This document shows positions 33,764-41,599 of a DNA stretch of 43,265 bases, one piece after another. The number at the start of each line of letters is the position of its first letter. Positions within the stretch are counted from its first letter, which is position 1. The DNA lies in assembly GCF_030269685.1 (NCBI RefSeq), contig NZ_BSTT01000026.1, positions 1-43,265 of the forward strand, read 5' to 3'. The notes below the pieces were generated by a model. That model had not been told where the DNA came from. It did no database searches and saw only the letters and a list, made by a program, of their open reading frames with translations. The position numbers were made by a program, and so were the translations under genes. Source of the stretch: Actinomycetospora sp. NBRC 106378 (GTDB taxonomy: Bacteria > Actinomycetota > Actinomycetes > Mycobacteriales > Pseudonocardiaceae).

Positions 33764-34107
33764 GCATCGCCGAGCACGTCGACCAGGCCGCCGAACAGCT
33801 CCGAGCGGCCAACCACGCCGCCCATCACGGCCCGCTCGACGGACCGTCGGCCGCCGTCGTCGTCGGGAACCTCCGAGAGCTCGTCGCCCGGCTCCCCCAG
33901 CTCCTCGACCACTTGCGCCGCTCCGCCCGACGGGCGGACTTCGCCGCGCACTACGACGACCGCCCCGGCGTCCCAGTCGTGCGCACCTTCGGGTTCGCGA
34001 TGGACCACCTCGACGACTCCCGCCAGCTCGCCGACGCGCTGCACGACCAGCTCGCCGCCGCGCACAACGACCTCGGCCACATCGGCCGTCACCTCGTGGA
34101 GGACTGA
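33760..34107 (+). CDS. Hypothetical helical protein of the transfer operon
   Basis: 115 residues, mostly predicted helix with many His and charged residues (HVDQAAEQLRAANHAAHHGP; LRELVARLPQLLDHLRRSAR). No motif recognised. Conserved place between the membrane protein and excisionase suggests an accessory transfer or spread role. ATGA overlap with the previous gene. Confidence 0.7.
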   Translation: MSIAEHVDQAAEQLRAANHAAHHGPLDGPSAAVVVGNLRELVARLPQLLDHLRRSARRADFAAHYDDRPGVPVVRTFGFAMDHLDDSRQLADALHDQLAAAHNDLGHIGRHLVED

Positions 34108-34110
34108 CCC

Positions 34111-34293
34111 ATGGACGCGCTGCTGTTCACCGCCGAGGAAGCCGCGGAGCTGCTCAAGATCAGCCGGTGCAAGGTCTACGACCTGCTCCGCAACCACGAC
34201 CTGCGGTCGGTCAAGATCGGCGGTTCCCGCCGCATCCCGCGCTCGGCGCTGGAGGAGTACGTCGCCCGGCTCCTCGACTCCGAGGTGGCGTAA
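34111..34293 (+). CDS. xis: Excisionase (Xis), MerR-like HTH
   Basis: 60 residues. LLFTAEEAAELLKISRCKVY, then DLLRNHDLRSVKIGGSRRIP is the winged-helix of helix-turn-helix_17 excisionases. Together with integrase it drives excision. It overlaps the integrase start by one base (TAATG), the usual xis-int coupling in AICEs. Confidence 0.9.
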   Translation: MDALLFTAEEAAELLKISRCKVYDLLRNHDLRSVKIGGSRRIPRSALEEYVARLLDSEVA

Positions 34294-35519
34294 TGGCCGG
34301 CGAGAAGCGAACTCGGCGCGCGAACGGGGAGGGCTCGATCTATCAGCGGTCCAGTGACGGCAAGTGGGTCGGGAGCGCGTACGTCTACACGTCGTCCGGG
34401 CAGATCAAGCGGCGCCCGGTGTACGGGTCGAGCTTCGACGAGGTGCGGGCCAAGCTCGACGAACTCAAGGTCAACTCCGCGAACGGCGTGCCCGTCCCCG
34501 ACCGCACGTACAGCGTCGCGCAGTGGTTCGAGCGCTGGTTGGTCGCCGTCCGCGAGGAGCGCCGCCCGACGACCTACGTCGGCTACGAGAACGCGGTCCG
34601 GCTCTACATCGCGCCCGGCCTGGGCAAGAAGGCGCTCCGCCGGCTCACCGCGGCCGACGTGCGCGCGTTCATGGCCGGGGTGCGCGAGCGGTGCCTCTGC
34701 TGCGCGCGGGGCTACGACCTCCGCCGCTCCGAGGAGGACCGGCATTGCTGCGCGGTCGGGCGCTGCTGCCACCGCCGCCCCTCGCAGCGGCAGGTCCAGT
34801 ACGTCCACGCCGTGCTCCGCAACGGCCTCGCGGCCGCCGAACGCGAGGAGCTGGTCACCCGCAACGTCGCCAAACTCGTCAAGGTCTCGGTGCCGCGCTA
34901 CAAGGTCGGCAAGGGCCTCACCGTCGACCAGGCGCACAAGCTCCTCGACGCGGCCAAGGACCGGCGGCTCTACGCGCTCTACGTCGTCGCCGCGACGCTC
35001 GGGCTGCGCCACGGGGAGCTGCTCGGGCTGCGCTGGCAGGACATCGATGAGGAGCGGGCCGCCGTCACCATCGCCCAGACCGTGCAGCGGGCGGACGGCC
35101 GGCTCTACATCGCCGAGGCCAAGACGGAGGCGTCCGAGGCGACGATCCCGCTGCCGAAGGTGACCCGGCGCGCCCTCGAGGAGCACCGCCGCCGTCAGGA
35201 CGAGGAACGCACCAGGGCCGGGGACGTCTGGCAGGAGCACGACCTCGTGTTCGCCTCGACCATCGGCACGCCCACCGAGCCGCGCAACCTCGGCCGCGAC
35301 TTCGAGAAGGTCCGCGAGCTGGCCGGCCTCCCCGGCGTCCGGCTGCACGACCTCCGGCACACGGTCGTCAGCCTGCTCCTCGGTCTCGGGACGCCGCCGC
35401 ACGTCGTCCAGGCGATCGCCCGCCACGCCCACATCGACGTGACCATGTCGATCTACGCGCACACCAACCTCGACGCCATGCGCCAGGCCCTCGACGCGAT
35501 CGAGTGGAGGGAGCTGTGA
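34293..35519 (+). CDS. int: Tyrosine-family site-specific integrase
   Basis: 408 residues. The catalytic set is Arg239 (TLGLRHGELLGLRW), His352-x-x-Arg355 (LHDLRHT), His378 (ARHAHIDVT) and nucleophile Tyr388 (SIYAHT). The N-terminal arm-binding region starts RRANGEGSIYQR. A cysteine-rich insertion near residues 132-160 (CLCCARGYDLRRS, CCAVGRCC) could bind zinc and is familiar from actinomycete integrases. It ends 34 bp before attR and recombines within the tRNA-Thr repeat. Confidence 0.95.
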   Translation: MAGEKRTRRANGEGSIYQRSSDGKWVGSAYVYTSSGQIKRRPVYGSSFDEVRAKLDELKVNSANGVPVPDRTYSVAQWFERWLVAVREERRPTTYVGYENAVRLYIAPGLGKKALRRLTAADVRAFMAGVRERCLCCARGYDLRRSEEDRHCCAVGRCCHRRPSQRQVQYVHAVLRNGLAAAEREELVTRNVAKLVKVSVPRYKVGKGLTVDQAHKLLDAAKDRRLYALYVVAATLGLRHGELLGLRWQDIDEERAAVTIAQTVQRADGRLYIAEAKTEASEATIPLPKVTRRALEEHRRRQDEERTRAGDVWQEHDLVFASTIGTPTEPRNLGRDFEKVRELAGLPGVRLHDLRHTVVSLLLGLGTPPHVVQAIARHAHIDVTMSIYAHTNLDAMRQALDAIEWREL

Positions 35520-35527
35520 ACGCCATC

Positions 35528-35545
35528 GCTACACGCGCTGCTACA
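35528..35545. promoter_or_regulatory. Candidate integrase arm-type site (right)
   Basis: GCTACACGCGCTGCTACA, preceded by GTGAACGCCA that includes the int stop. It resembles the left site at 26351 in the same orientation. Confidence 0.5.
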
Positions 35546-35552
35546 TCGGCAC

Positions 35553-35627
35553 CGACCCGCCGTCGGGAAGGGGCTTCTGAGCTGGAGCCGGCGCGGGGAA
35601 TCGAACCCCGGACCTTTCGCTTACAAG
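35553..35627. repeat. attR (75-bp direct repeat, right)
   Basis: Same sequence as 26179-26253 except at 35576. It restores the 3' half of tRNA-Thr, so the tRNA remains whole after insertion. Confidence 0.93.
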
Positions 35628-35658
35628 GCGAGTGCTCTGCCGATTGAGCTACGCCGGC
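35583..35658 (-). tRNA. tRNA-Thr (anticodon TGT)
   Basis: 76 nt including encoded CCA. The acceptor stem GCCGGCG/CGCCGGC is perfect, the D-arm GCTC/GAGC, anticodon loop CTTGTAA (TGT), and T-arm CGGGG/CCCCG with TTCGATT are all normal. The top anticodon-stem pair is a C-A mismatch (positions 27-43). Its 3' half comes from the integrated element. Confidence 0.97.
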
Positions 35659-35757
35659 ACTGGGGCACCATCGTAGGCGAGGGCCGGGTCACACCGCCCG
35701 TCGCCCGGTCGGTCGACAACGTCGTCCGCCCCGCCCGCGTCCCACGAGGTGCCGAAC

Positions 35758-37317
35758 ATGAAGTTTCCCGGGCTCGGTCCGCGGGATCACCCTGCGGCCG
35801 AACCGGACCCCGAAGAAGTGGAGAGTCAGCCCGTGGGGGTGACCCAGCGAGCGCGCGGCTCGCTCCGTCGTCACGTGCCGATCCCGACCGCGGAGGACCT
35901 CCGCCGGAGGGCGGCCCTCGACGCGCCGACCGTGCGCGAGAACCTCCTGCCCGCCGTCACCGGACCGCAGGTCGCCGACGACGCCTTGGTGCTGCGCGTG
36001 CTCGACCTCGCGCTGCGCATCGGGGAGGTCCAGCTCGCGACCGGCGCCGGCGCGGCAGCCGCCCACGACACGATGCTCGCCATCGCCGGCGCGTACGGCC
36101 TGCCGACCTGCGACGTGGACATCGCGTTCTCGACGATCACGATGTGCTGCCACCGCGGCGTCGAGGCCGGACCGGTGACGACGATGCGCAACGTCCGCTA
36201 CCGCACCCAGGACTACACCCGCCTCGCCACCGTCGACGCGCTGATCAAGGACATCGTCGACACCGACTCGCCGGTGTCGTCGTCCGAGGCGCTCACCCGG
36301 CTCTCGGCGGCGGTCGCGGCGAACCACCCCTACCCGCGCTGGATCGCCGGGCTCTCCCGGTCGGTGTTCGCGAGCGCCGTCGCCGTGCTCATCGGCGGCG
36401 GGTTCGGCGTGGCCCTCGCCGCCCTCGTCCTGACCGGTGTCGTCTGGGGGCTCGCGCGCTACCTCGGGCGCCACGGCGTGCCGATGTTCTTCCAGCAGGT
36501 CCTCGGCGGGGCACTGGTGACGACGACCGCGCTCCTCCTCGCCTCCTCCGGCCTCCTGCTCGACTCCCCCAGCCTCGTCGTCGCCACCGGCCTCATCGTG
36601 CTGCTCTCCGGGCTCTCGCTGGTCGGGCTCGTGCAGGACGCCATCACCGGCTTCCCGTTGACCGCGGCGGGCCGGGCCGTGGAGGTCGTGCTGGCGTCGG
36701 CCGGGCTGCTGGTCGGCGTCGTGGTGTCCATCAAGGTGATCGGGCAGATCGGCGGCGACGCCGTGTTCTCCCTCGCCCAGGACTTCTCCAACCTGACCCC
36801 GCAACCCGACGTGAAGTCCCTCGTCGCGGCCGCGGCCGCCGGCGTGCTCTTCGCGCTCTCCGCCTACGCCCCACTCCCCTCGCTGCCGGTGGCAGGGCTC
36901 GCCGGGGCGGTCGCGTGGGGGTTCTACGCGTACGGGTTCGGGACCCTCGGCATGGGCCAGGTCGTCGCCAGCGCCGCCGCCGCCGGGTTGCTCGGCCTCA
37001 TCGCGATGCTCATGCCGGCGCGGGCGCAGATGCCGCCACTGGTCCTCGTCATCGCCGGCATCACGCCGCTGCTGCCCGGTCTGCTGCTCTACCGCGGCTT
37101 CTCGCAGCTCGCGCTCGTCGGCGAGACCTCGAACAACGTCCAGCTCAGCAACGGCAGCCTCGCCACCGGCTCCGTGACGATCCTGCTGGCCCTCACCGTC
37201 AGCATGGGCATCGCCGCGGGCGTGTCCTTCGGCGAGCAGATCGGCTGGCCGGTGTCGCGGATCTGGCGGCGACGCAACCCCTCGGCCCCGCGACGCGCCC
37301 GCCCGCGCATCTTCTAG
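35758..37317 (+). CDS. ThrE-type threonine/serine exporter
   Basis: 519 residues. The N-terminal soluble part (PF06738-like) has ALRIGEVQLATGAGAAAAHD and ITMCCHRGVEAGPVTTMRNV, followed by about ten TM helices; the C-terminal part with ARAQMPPLVLVIAGITPLLP is the PF12821-like half. Both halves fused in one protein is the actinobacterial ThrE arrangement, a proton-coupled exporter of Thr and Ser. The ATG at 35758 has GAGG at 8 nt; GTG 35749 is possible. It lies next to tRNA-Thr, which may be chance. Confidence 0.88.
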   Translation: MKFPGLGPRDHPAAEPDPEEVESQPVGVTQRARGSLRRHVPIPTAEDLRRRAALDAPTVRENLLPAVTGPQVADDALVLRVLDLALRIGEVQLATGAGAAAAHDTMLAIAGAYGLPTCDVDIAFSTITMCCHRGVEAGPVTTMRNVRYRTQDYTRLATVDALIKDIVDTDSPVSSSEALTRLSAAVAANHPYPRWIAGLSRSVFASAVAVLIGGGFGVALAALVLTGVVWGLARYLGRHGVPMFFQQVLGGALVTTTALLLASSGLLLDSPSLVVATGLIVLLSGLSLVGLVQDAITGFPLTAAGRAVEVVLASAGLLVGVVVSIKVIGQIGGDAVFSLAQDFSNLTPQPDVKSLVAAAAAGVLFALSAYAPLPSLPVAGLAGAVAWGFYAYGFGTLGMGQVVASAAAAGLLGLIAMLMPARAQMPPLVLVIAGITPLLPGLLLYRGFSQLALVGETSNNVQLSNGSLATGSVTILLALTVSMGIAAGVSFGEQIGWPVSRIWRRRNPSAPRRARPRIF

Positions 37318-37327
37318 CCCCTCCCTG

Positions 37328-37420
37328 CCTTGTCGCGGCCTCCCACACACCCCTCCCCGCCTTGTCGTTCTGATTCACAACGACAGGGCGGGGCGCCCGA
37401 GTGGATTCCCCGCGACAAGG
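37328..37420. terminator. Double nested hairpin after the ThrE-like gene
   Basis: Outer CCTTGTCGCGG (37328) pairs with CCGCGACAAGG (37410). Inner CCCCGCCTTGTCGTT (37355) pairs with AACGACAGGGCGGGG (37379) with one mismatch. CTTGTCG occurs in both left arms, so alternative pairings are possible. Located between convergent genes. Confidence 0.75.
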
Positions 37421-37524
37421 TCTCCGGACGACCGGTCGGGGCGCCCGCCGACGTCGTTCCGCCGGGGAGCGAGCGCGGGACCGGCGCTCGCCCGCGGATC
37501 TTCTTTGCTGACAGCCGGTCGCCC

Positions 37525-37566
37525 CGTTCCCGACGGCGGGTACGGCGGCACCCGCCGTCGGGAACG
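37525..37566. terminator. Perfect 17-bp hairpin
   Basis: CGTTCCCGACGGCGGGT pairs with ACCCGCCGTCGGGAACG around an 8-nt loop. Its right arm shares ACCCGCCGTCGGGAA with the att repeats (26181 and 35555), where it belongs to the tRNA-Thr downstream flank. Confidence 0.75.
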
Positions 37567-37592
37567 GCTGTGTGGCCTGCCGCGCTCGTCAC

Positions 37593-37641
37593 GATGCGGC
37601 GTTCCTGCCGCTGGATGACAGCAACGACGCTTTCCTGCCAC
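37593..37641 (-). repeat. Dispersed 49-bp repeat, family B
   Basis: Reverse-oriented copy; two mismatches to 3244-3292. It ends 12 bp from the LacI-family stop and adds a third structure to the convergent gap 37318-37652. Confidence 0.85.
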
Positions 37642-37652
37642 CCGGAGGGGGC

Positions 37653-38744
37653 TCAGCGCGCCGGCGGACCCGACGTCGCGCGCACCATCAGCTCGGTTGG
37701 CAGCAGCAGGGTGCGCGAGCGCTGCCGGTCGCCGCGGTCGAGGAGCAGTTCCCCGGCGGCGCGGCCCTTGTCGAGGGAGGGCTGGCGGACGGTCGTGAGC
37801 CCGGCGCGCTCGGCGGCGGGGACGCCGTCGAAGCCGGTGATCGTCAGGTCGCCCGGGACGTCGCGGCCCGCGGCCCGGGCGCCGCGCAGGGCACCGAGGG
37901 CGAGGATGTCCGAGGTGCACACGACGGCGGTGACGTCCGGGTGGCGCTCCACCAGCTGGTCGAACGCGTTCGCGCCCGCGGCCTCGGTGTGGTCGAAGCG
38001 TTCGACGACGGGGACGCCTCCCCAGTCGACGCCGGCAGCGGTGAACCCGTCGCGCAGGCCTGCGAGGCGCCGGCGCTGCACCTCGTAGCGGGCGTGGTCC
38101 TGCCGCGAGACCGAGGCGAACCCGTCGTTGCGGTCGGTCGACAGGCGCATGCACAGCACCCCGACCTGCCGGTGCCCGAGCCCCGCGAGGTGCTCGGCGA
38201 GCTCGACCATCGCGGCCTGGTCGTCGATGCCGACGCGGTCGACGTCGGGGACGTCGGTCGGCTGGTCGCACACCACGACGGGGACGGGGCGTTCGAGGAC
38301 GGCGGCGAAGTGCTCGTCATCGTCGGGCATGGAGTAGACGACGAACCCGTCGACGCCCGCCCGGGCCACTGCGCCGACGTCCTCGGCCTCGGGGCTCACC
38401 GGGACGAGCAGCAGGCCGGAGCCGTTGTCCTCGCAGGCCAGCGCGAGGCCCTCCAGGAACTGGATGGCGACCGGGTCGCGGAACGCGTAGGACAGCGCCT
38501 CGGTGAGGAGCAGCCCCACCGCGCCGGCCTTGCGGGTGCGCAGGGAGCGCGCCACCGGGTCCGGTCCCGGGTAGCCGAGCCGCCGGGCCGTGTCGAGAAC
38601 CCGACGTCGCAACGCCGGGGAGAGCTGGTCGGGCCGGTTGTAGGCGTTCGAGACCGTCGTCCGGGACACTCCGAGCTCTGCGGCCAACGAGGCCAGCGTC
38701 GCCGTGCGCCGCGTGGACCTCCGCCCCTCGAGTGCCTCTGCCAC
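37653..38744 (-). CDS. LacI-family transcriptional regulator
   Basis: 363 residues from GTG. The HTH and hinge are TLASLAAELGVSRTTVSNAY, NRPDQLSPALRRRVLDTARR and LGYPGPDPVARSLRT. A periplasmic-binding-protein-like sensor domain follows (GAVGLLLTEAL, VDGFVVYSMPDDDE, GHRQVGVLC, ITGFDGVPAAERAGLTTVRQ). The effector is probably a sugar or nucleoside, but no sugar genes are adjacent. It diverges from the metal ABC importer. Confidence 0.93.
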   Translation of the reverse strand: MAEALEGRRSTRRTATLASLAAELGVSRTTVSNAYNRPDQLSPALRRRVLDTARRLGYPGPDPVARSLRTRKAGAVGLLLTEALSYAFRDPVAIQFLEGLALACEDNGSGLLLVPVSPEAEDVGAVARAGVDGFVVYSMPDDDEHFAAVLERPVPVVVCDQPTDVPDVDRVGIDDQAAMVELAEHLAGLGHRQVGVLCMRLSTDRNDGFASVSRQDHARYEVQRRRLAGLRDGFTAAGVDWGGVPVVERFDHTEAAGANAFDQLVERHPDVTAVVCTSDILALGALRGARAAGRDVPGDLTITGFDGVPAAERAGLTTVRQPSLDKGRAAGELLLDRGDRQRSRTLLLPTELMVRATSGPPAR

Positions 38745-38842
38745 CTGCGCAACGTAGCGACTGTTTCGATCTAGGGCCACCGGTCGCGACCGAATGCGAA
38801 CCTCGTTCGTGTCGCGGACACCACCTGCGGGCACCTCGCGAC

Positions 38843-38863
38843 TGATAACGGCAACGGTTATCG
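38843..38863. promoter_or_regulatory. Palindromic operator, Zur-like
   Basis: TGATAACGGCAACGGTTATCG: GATAAC and GTTATC are symmetric around GGCAACG, with an extended dyad. It lies 60 bp before the substrate-binding gene of the metal importer and 99 bp before the LacI start. Zinc-regulator boxes in actinobacteria are AT-rich palindromes of this size; a LacI site is an alternative. Confidence 0.55.
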
Positions 38864-38922
38864 TTTGCCCTCTCGCCCTTCCGGGCGACAGCAACCGCTT
38901 GCGTCCCGAAGGAGTCGTGCCC

Positions 38923-39867
38923 ATGCCCGTCGTCCGCCGTGCCGTCCTCACCGCCGGGGGCGCGCTGACCGCCCTCGCGCTGGTCGCGGGCTGCGGGAGT
39001 TCCGGGAACTCCGCCGCCCCGTCCGCCGCTCCCTCGTCGTCGGCGGCCGCGTCCGGCGGGACCCTCACCGTGGTCGCCACCACCAACGTCTGGGGGGCCG
39101 TGGCGAAGGCCGTGGCGGGCCCGGACGCCGACGTCAAGGCGATCATCAGCGACCCGGCGGGCGACCCGCACTCCTACGAGTCCACCCCGGCCGACGCCGC
39201 GGCGATCACCTCCAGCGACATCACGATCGCCAACGGCGGGGGCTACGACGAGTTCGCCGAGAAGATCGCGGACGCCGACCCGGCCGCGAAGGCGAAGATG
39301 ATCACGGCGTTCGACCTGCGCCCCGACAAGGCCGACGACAACGAGCACGTGTGGTTCGACCCCACGACCGTCAAGGCCGTCGCGAACCAGATCGCGCAGC
39401 GCCTCGCGCAGGCCGAGCCGACGGAGGCCGCCGGACTGACCCAGCGCGCCCAGGCCTTCGACGCCCGCGTCGACCAGATCGCGCAGCAGACCGCCGCCAT
39501 CGGCGCCTCGCGGCCCGGCACCCGGGTCATCTCCACCGAGCCGATCGCCCACTACCTGCTGCGGACGGCGGGCGTGGCCGACGTGACGCCGCAGGACTTC
39601 GTCGAGGCCATCGAGAACGAGACCGACCCGTCCGCCGCGTCCCTCGTCGAGGTGCGGAACGCCCTGACCGCGAAGCAGGTCACCGCGCTGGTGTTCAATC
39701 CGCAGACGGAGACCCCGGTCGTCGCGGGCCTGCGCGACACCGCCAACGCCGCCCAGGTCCCGGTCGTCGAGGTCACCGAGACGCTGCCCGCCGGCGTCAC
39801 CGACTACCTGCAGTGGGTGGACTCCACGCGCACGGCCCTCGCCCGGGCCGTCGGCGCTCCCGCCTAG
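38923..39867 (+). CDS. Metal (Zn/Mn-type) ABC transporter substrate-binding lipoprotein
   Basis: 314 residues. The signal peptide ends in lipobox LVAGC, with Cys24 acylated. Cluster A-I metal-binding features are the His in DPHSYEST, the His in NEHVWFDP, and the His in STEPIAHYLL; the usual acidic fourth ligand region is FNPQTETP. The His-rich loop typical of ZnuA is absent. Together with the Zur-like site this favours zinc, but manganese is possible. GAAGGAG lies 9 nt before the ATG. Confidence 0.9.
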   Translation: MPVVRRAVLTAGGALTALALVAGCGSSGNSAAPSAAPSSSAAASGGTLTVVATTNVWGAVAKAVAGPDADVKAIISDPAGDPHSYESTPADAAAITSSDITIANGGGYDEFAEKIADADPAAKAKMITAFDLRPDKADDNEHVWFDPTTVKAVANQIAQRLAQAEPTEAAGLTQRAQAFDARVDQIAQQTAAIGASRPGTRVISTEPIAHYLLRTAGVADVTPQDFVEAIENETDPSAASLVEVRNALTAKQVTALVFNPQTETPVVAGLRDTANAAQVPVVEVTETLPAGVTDYLQWVDSTRTALARAVGAPA

Positions 39868-39878
39868 GAGGCTTTCTC

Positions 39879-40688
39879 ATGGATCCGGCCGTCGAGCTGT
39901 CCGGTGCCGAACTGCGCCGCGGTCCCCGCACCCTGTGGTCCGGCCTCGACCTGCAGGTCGCGCCCGGCGAGTTCATCGCCGTGCTCGGGCCCAACGGCTC
40001 GGGGAAGACGACGCTGCTGCAGGTCCTGCTGGGGCTGCTCGACCTCTCGGCAGGCTCCGTCGCGATCCACGGGTCGCCGCCGCGGCGCGGCAACCCGACG
40101 GTCGGGTACGTCCCCCAGCAGCGGGCCCTCGACCCGCTGACGCCCCTGCGCGGGCGCGACCTCGTCGGCCTGGGCCTCGACGGCCACCGGTGGGGCCCCG
40201 GCCTCGGCGGCAGGACCCGTCGTCGGGAACGGGTGGCGGAGGCGCTCGCGCAGGTCGACGCGCTGGAGTACTCCGACGCGCCGGTCGGGTCGCTCTCCGG
40301 CGGGGAGCAGCAGCGGCTGCGCGTGGCGCAGGCGCTGGTCGGCGATCCGTCGTTGCTGCTGGCCGACGAGCCGCTGCTCTCGCTCGACCTGGCCCGCCAG
40401 CGCATGGTCGTCGACCTCGTCGACCGGCGGCGCCGGGAGCACGACACGGCCGTGGTGTTCGTGACCCACGAGCTCAACCCGGTGCTGCCCGTCGTCGACC
40501 GGATCCTCTACCTGGTCGAGGGGGAGTTCCGGATCGGGACGCCCGACGAGGTCATGACCTCGGAGAACCTCTCCGAGCTCTACCGCACGGAGGTGGAGGT
40601 CGTGCGCGTGCGCGACCGCATCCTCGTCGTCGGCGCCGAGGAGTCGCCGCTGCACCACGAGGAGCCGGTCGAGGCGGGCGTCCGATGA
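39879..40688 (+). CDS. Metal ABC transporter ATP-binding protein
   Basis: 269 residues. Walker A is GPNGSGKTT, the signature LSGGEQQRLR, Walker B LLLADEPLLSLD, and the H-loop His is in VFVTHELNP. A normal ATPase of the ZnuC/MntB kind with a C-terminal extension (LHHEEPVEAGVR). AGGAGG lies 8 nt before the ATG. The 11-bp gap from the lipoprotein and 4-bp overlap with the permease indicate an operon. Confidence 0.93.
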   Translation: MDPAVELSGAELRRGPRTLWSGLDLQVAPGEFIAVLGPNGSGKTTLLQVLLGLLDLSAGSVAIHGSPPRRGNPTVGYVPQQRALDPLTPLRGRDLVGLGLDGHRWGPGLGGRTRRRERVAEALAQVDALEYSDAPVGSLSGGEQQRLRVAQALVGDPSLLLADEPLLSLDLARQRMVVDLVDRRRREHDTAVVFVTHELNPVLPVVDRILYLVEGEFRIGTPDEVMTSENLSELYRTEVEVVRVRDRILVVGAEESPLHHEEPVEAGVR

Positions 40689-41599
40689 CCACCACCCTCG
40701 AGCTCCTGCAGCTCGACTTCGTCCGCGACGCCCTCATCGCCGGCGGCGTGCTCGCGCTGCTGGCCGGGCTGCTCGGGCCGCTGGTCGTGGGCCGTGGGAT
40801 GGCGTTCGCGGTGCACGGCACCTCCGAGCTGTCGTTCGCCGGGGGCGCTGGGGCGCTGCTGCTGTTCGGCGCAGGCGCGGTCGGGTGGGGCGCGCTGGTC
40901 GGCGCGGTCCTCGTGGCGCTGGTCTTCGGCGCGCTCGGGTTGGCCGCGCACGAGCGCGACTCCGTGATCGGCGTCCTGCTCTCGTTCGGGCTGGGCCTCG
41001 GCGTGCTGTTCCAGTCGCTGTACACCGGGCGGTCGGCGAACAAGTTCGGCCTGCTCGTCGGGCAGATCGTCGGCATCGACACCGGCGACCTCGTCTCGCT
41101 GGCCGTCACCGGCCTCGTCGTCGTGGGCGTGCTGGCCGTGACCTACCGGCCGCTGCTCTTCGCCTCGCTGGACCCGACGATGGCCGCCGCGCGCGGCGTC
41201 CCCGTCCGGCTGCTCTCGATCGCGTTCGCGGTGCTGCTCGGTGCGACGACGGCGCTCGGGGTCCAGATCGTCGGGGCGCTGCTGGTGCTCTCGCTGCTCA
41301 TCACGCCCGCGGCCGCCGCGGCGCGCGTGACGGCCTCGCCCCTGGTCGCGACCGTGCTGGCCGTCGTGTTCGCCGAGGTCGCCGTGCTCGGCGGGATCGT
41401 GCTGTCGCTGGCTCCGGGGCTGCCGATCAGCCCGTTCGTCGCGGGGATCGCGTTCGTGATCTACCTGGTCTGCCGGGTGGTCGGCTCGGCGCGCACCAGG
41501 CGCCGCGCCAGCCGCACCGTGGTCCCGTCCGCGTCCGAGGCGACGTCGACCTCGTCGCAGAGCGCCCTGGCCAGCCAGAGGCCGCGCCCGCGGTCCTGA
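40685..41599 (+). CDS. Metal ABC transporter permease (ABC-3 family)
   Basis: 304 residues with about eight TM helices. GRGMAFAVHGTSELSFAGGA, VLLSFGLGLGVLFQSLYTGR and IVGALLVLSLLITPAAAAAR are the ABC-3 (ZnuB/MntC) signature blocks. The hydrophilic C-terminal ~45 residues (ARTRRRASRTVVPSASEA) are encoded over the end of the convergent anti-sigma gene and look like an acquired read-through tail. Confidence 0.92.
   Translation: MTTTLELLQLDFVRDALIAGGVLALLAGLLGPLVVGRGMAFAVHGTSELSFAGGAGALLLFGAGAVGWGALVGAVLVALVFGALGLAAHERDSVIGVLLSFGLGLGVLFQSLYTGRSANKFGLLVGQIVGIDTGDLVSLAVTGLVVVGVLAVTYRPLLFASLDPTMAAARGVPVRLLSIAFAVLLGATTALGVQIVGALLVLSLLITPAAAAARVTASPLVATVLAVVFAEVAVLGGIVLSLAPGLPISPFVAGIAFVIYLVCRVVGSARTRRRASRTVVPSASEATSTSSQSALASQRPRPRS

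Larger units (their letters stand above)
26179..35627. mobile_element. AICE (pSAM2-like integrative element) in tRNA-Thr
   Basis: Flanked by a 75-bp direct repeat, giving a predicted excised circle of 9,374 bp. It has the core set of actinomycete integrative and conjugative elements: tyrosine integrase and excisionase next to attR, a HUH replication initiator, a single FtsK/Tra-type dsDNA translocase, a GntR/KorSA-like repressor and a NUDIX gene. In pSAM2 a NUDIX protein (Pif) gives conjugal immunity. All core genes appear intact, so the element may be functional. It also carries a WhiB-like gene and a low-GC two-gene cargo. No Pra-like activator was recognised. Confidence 0.92.
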
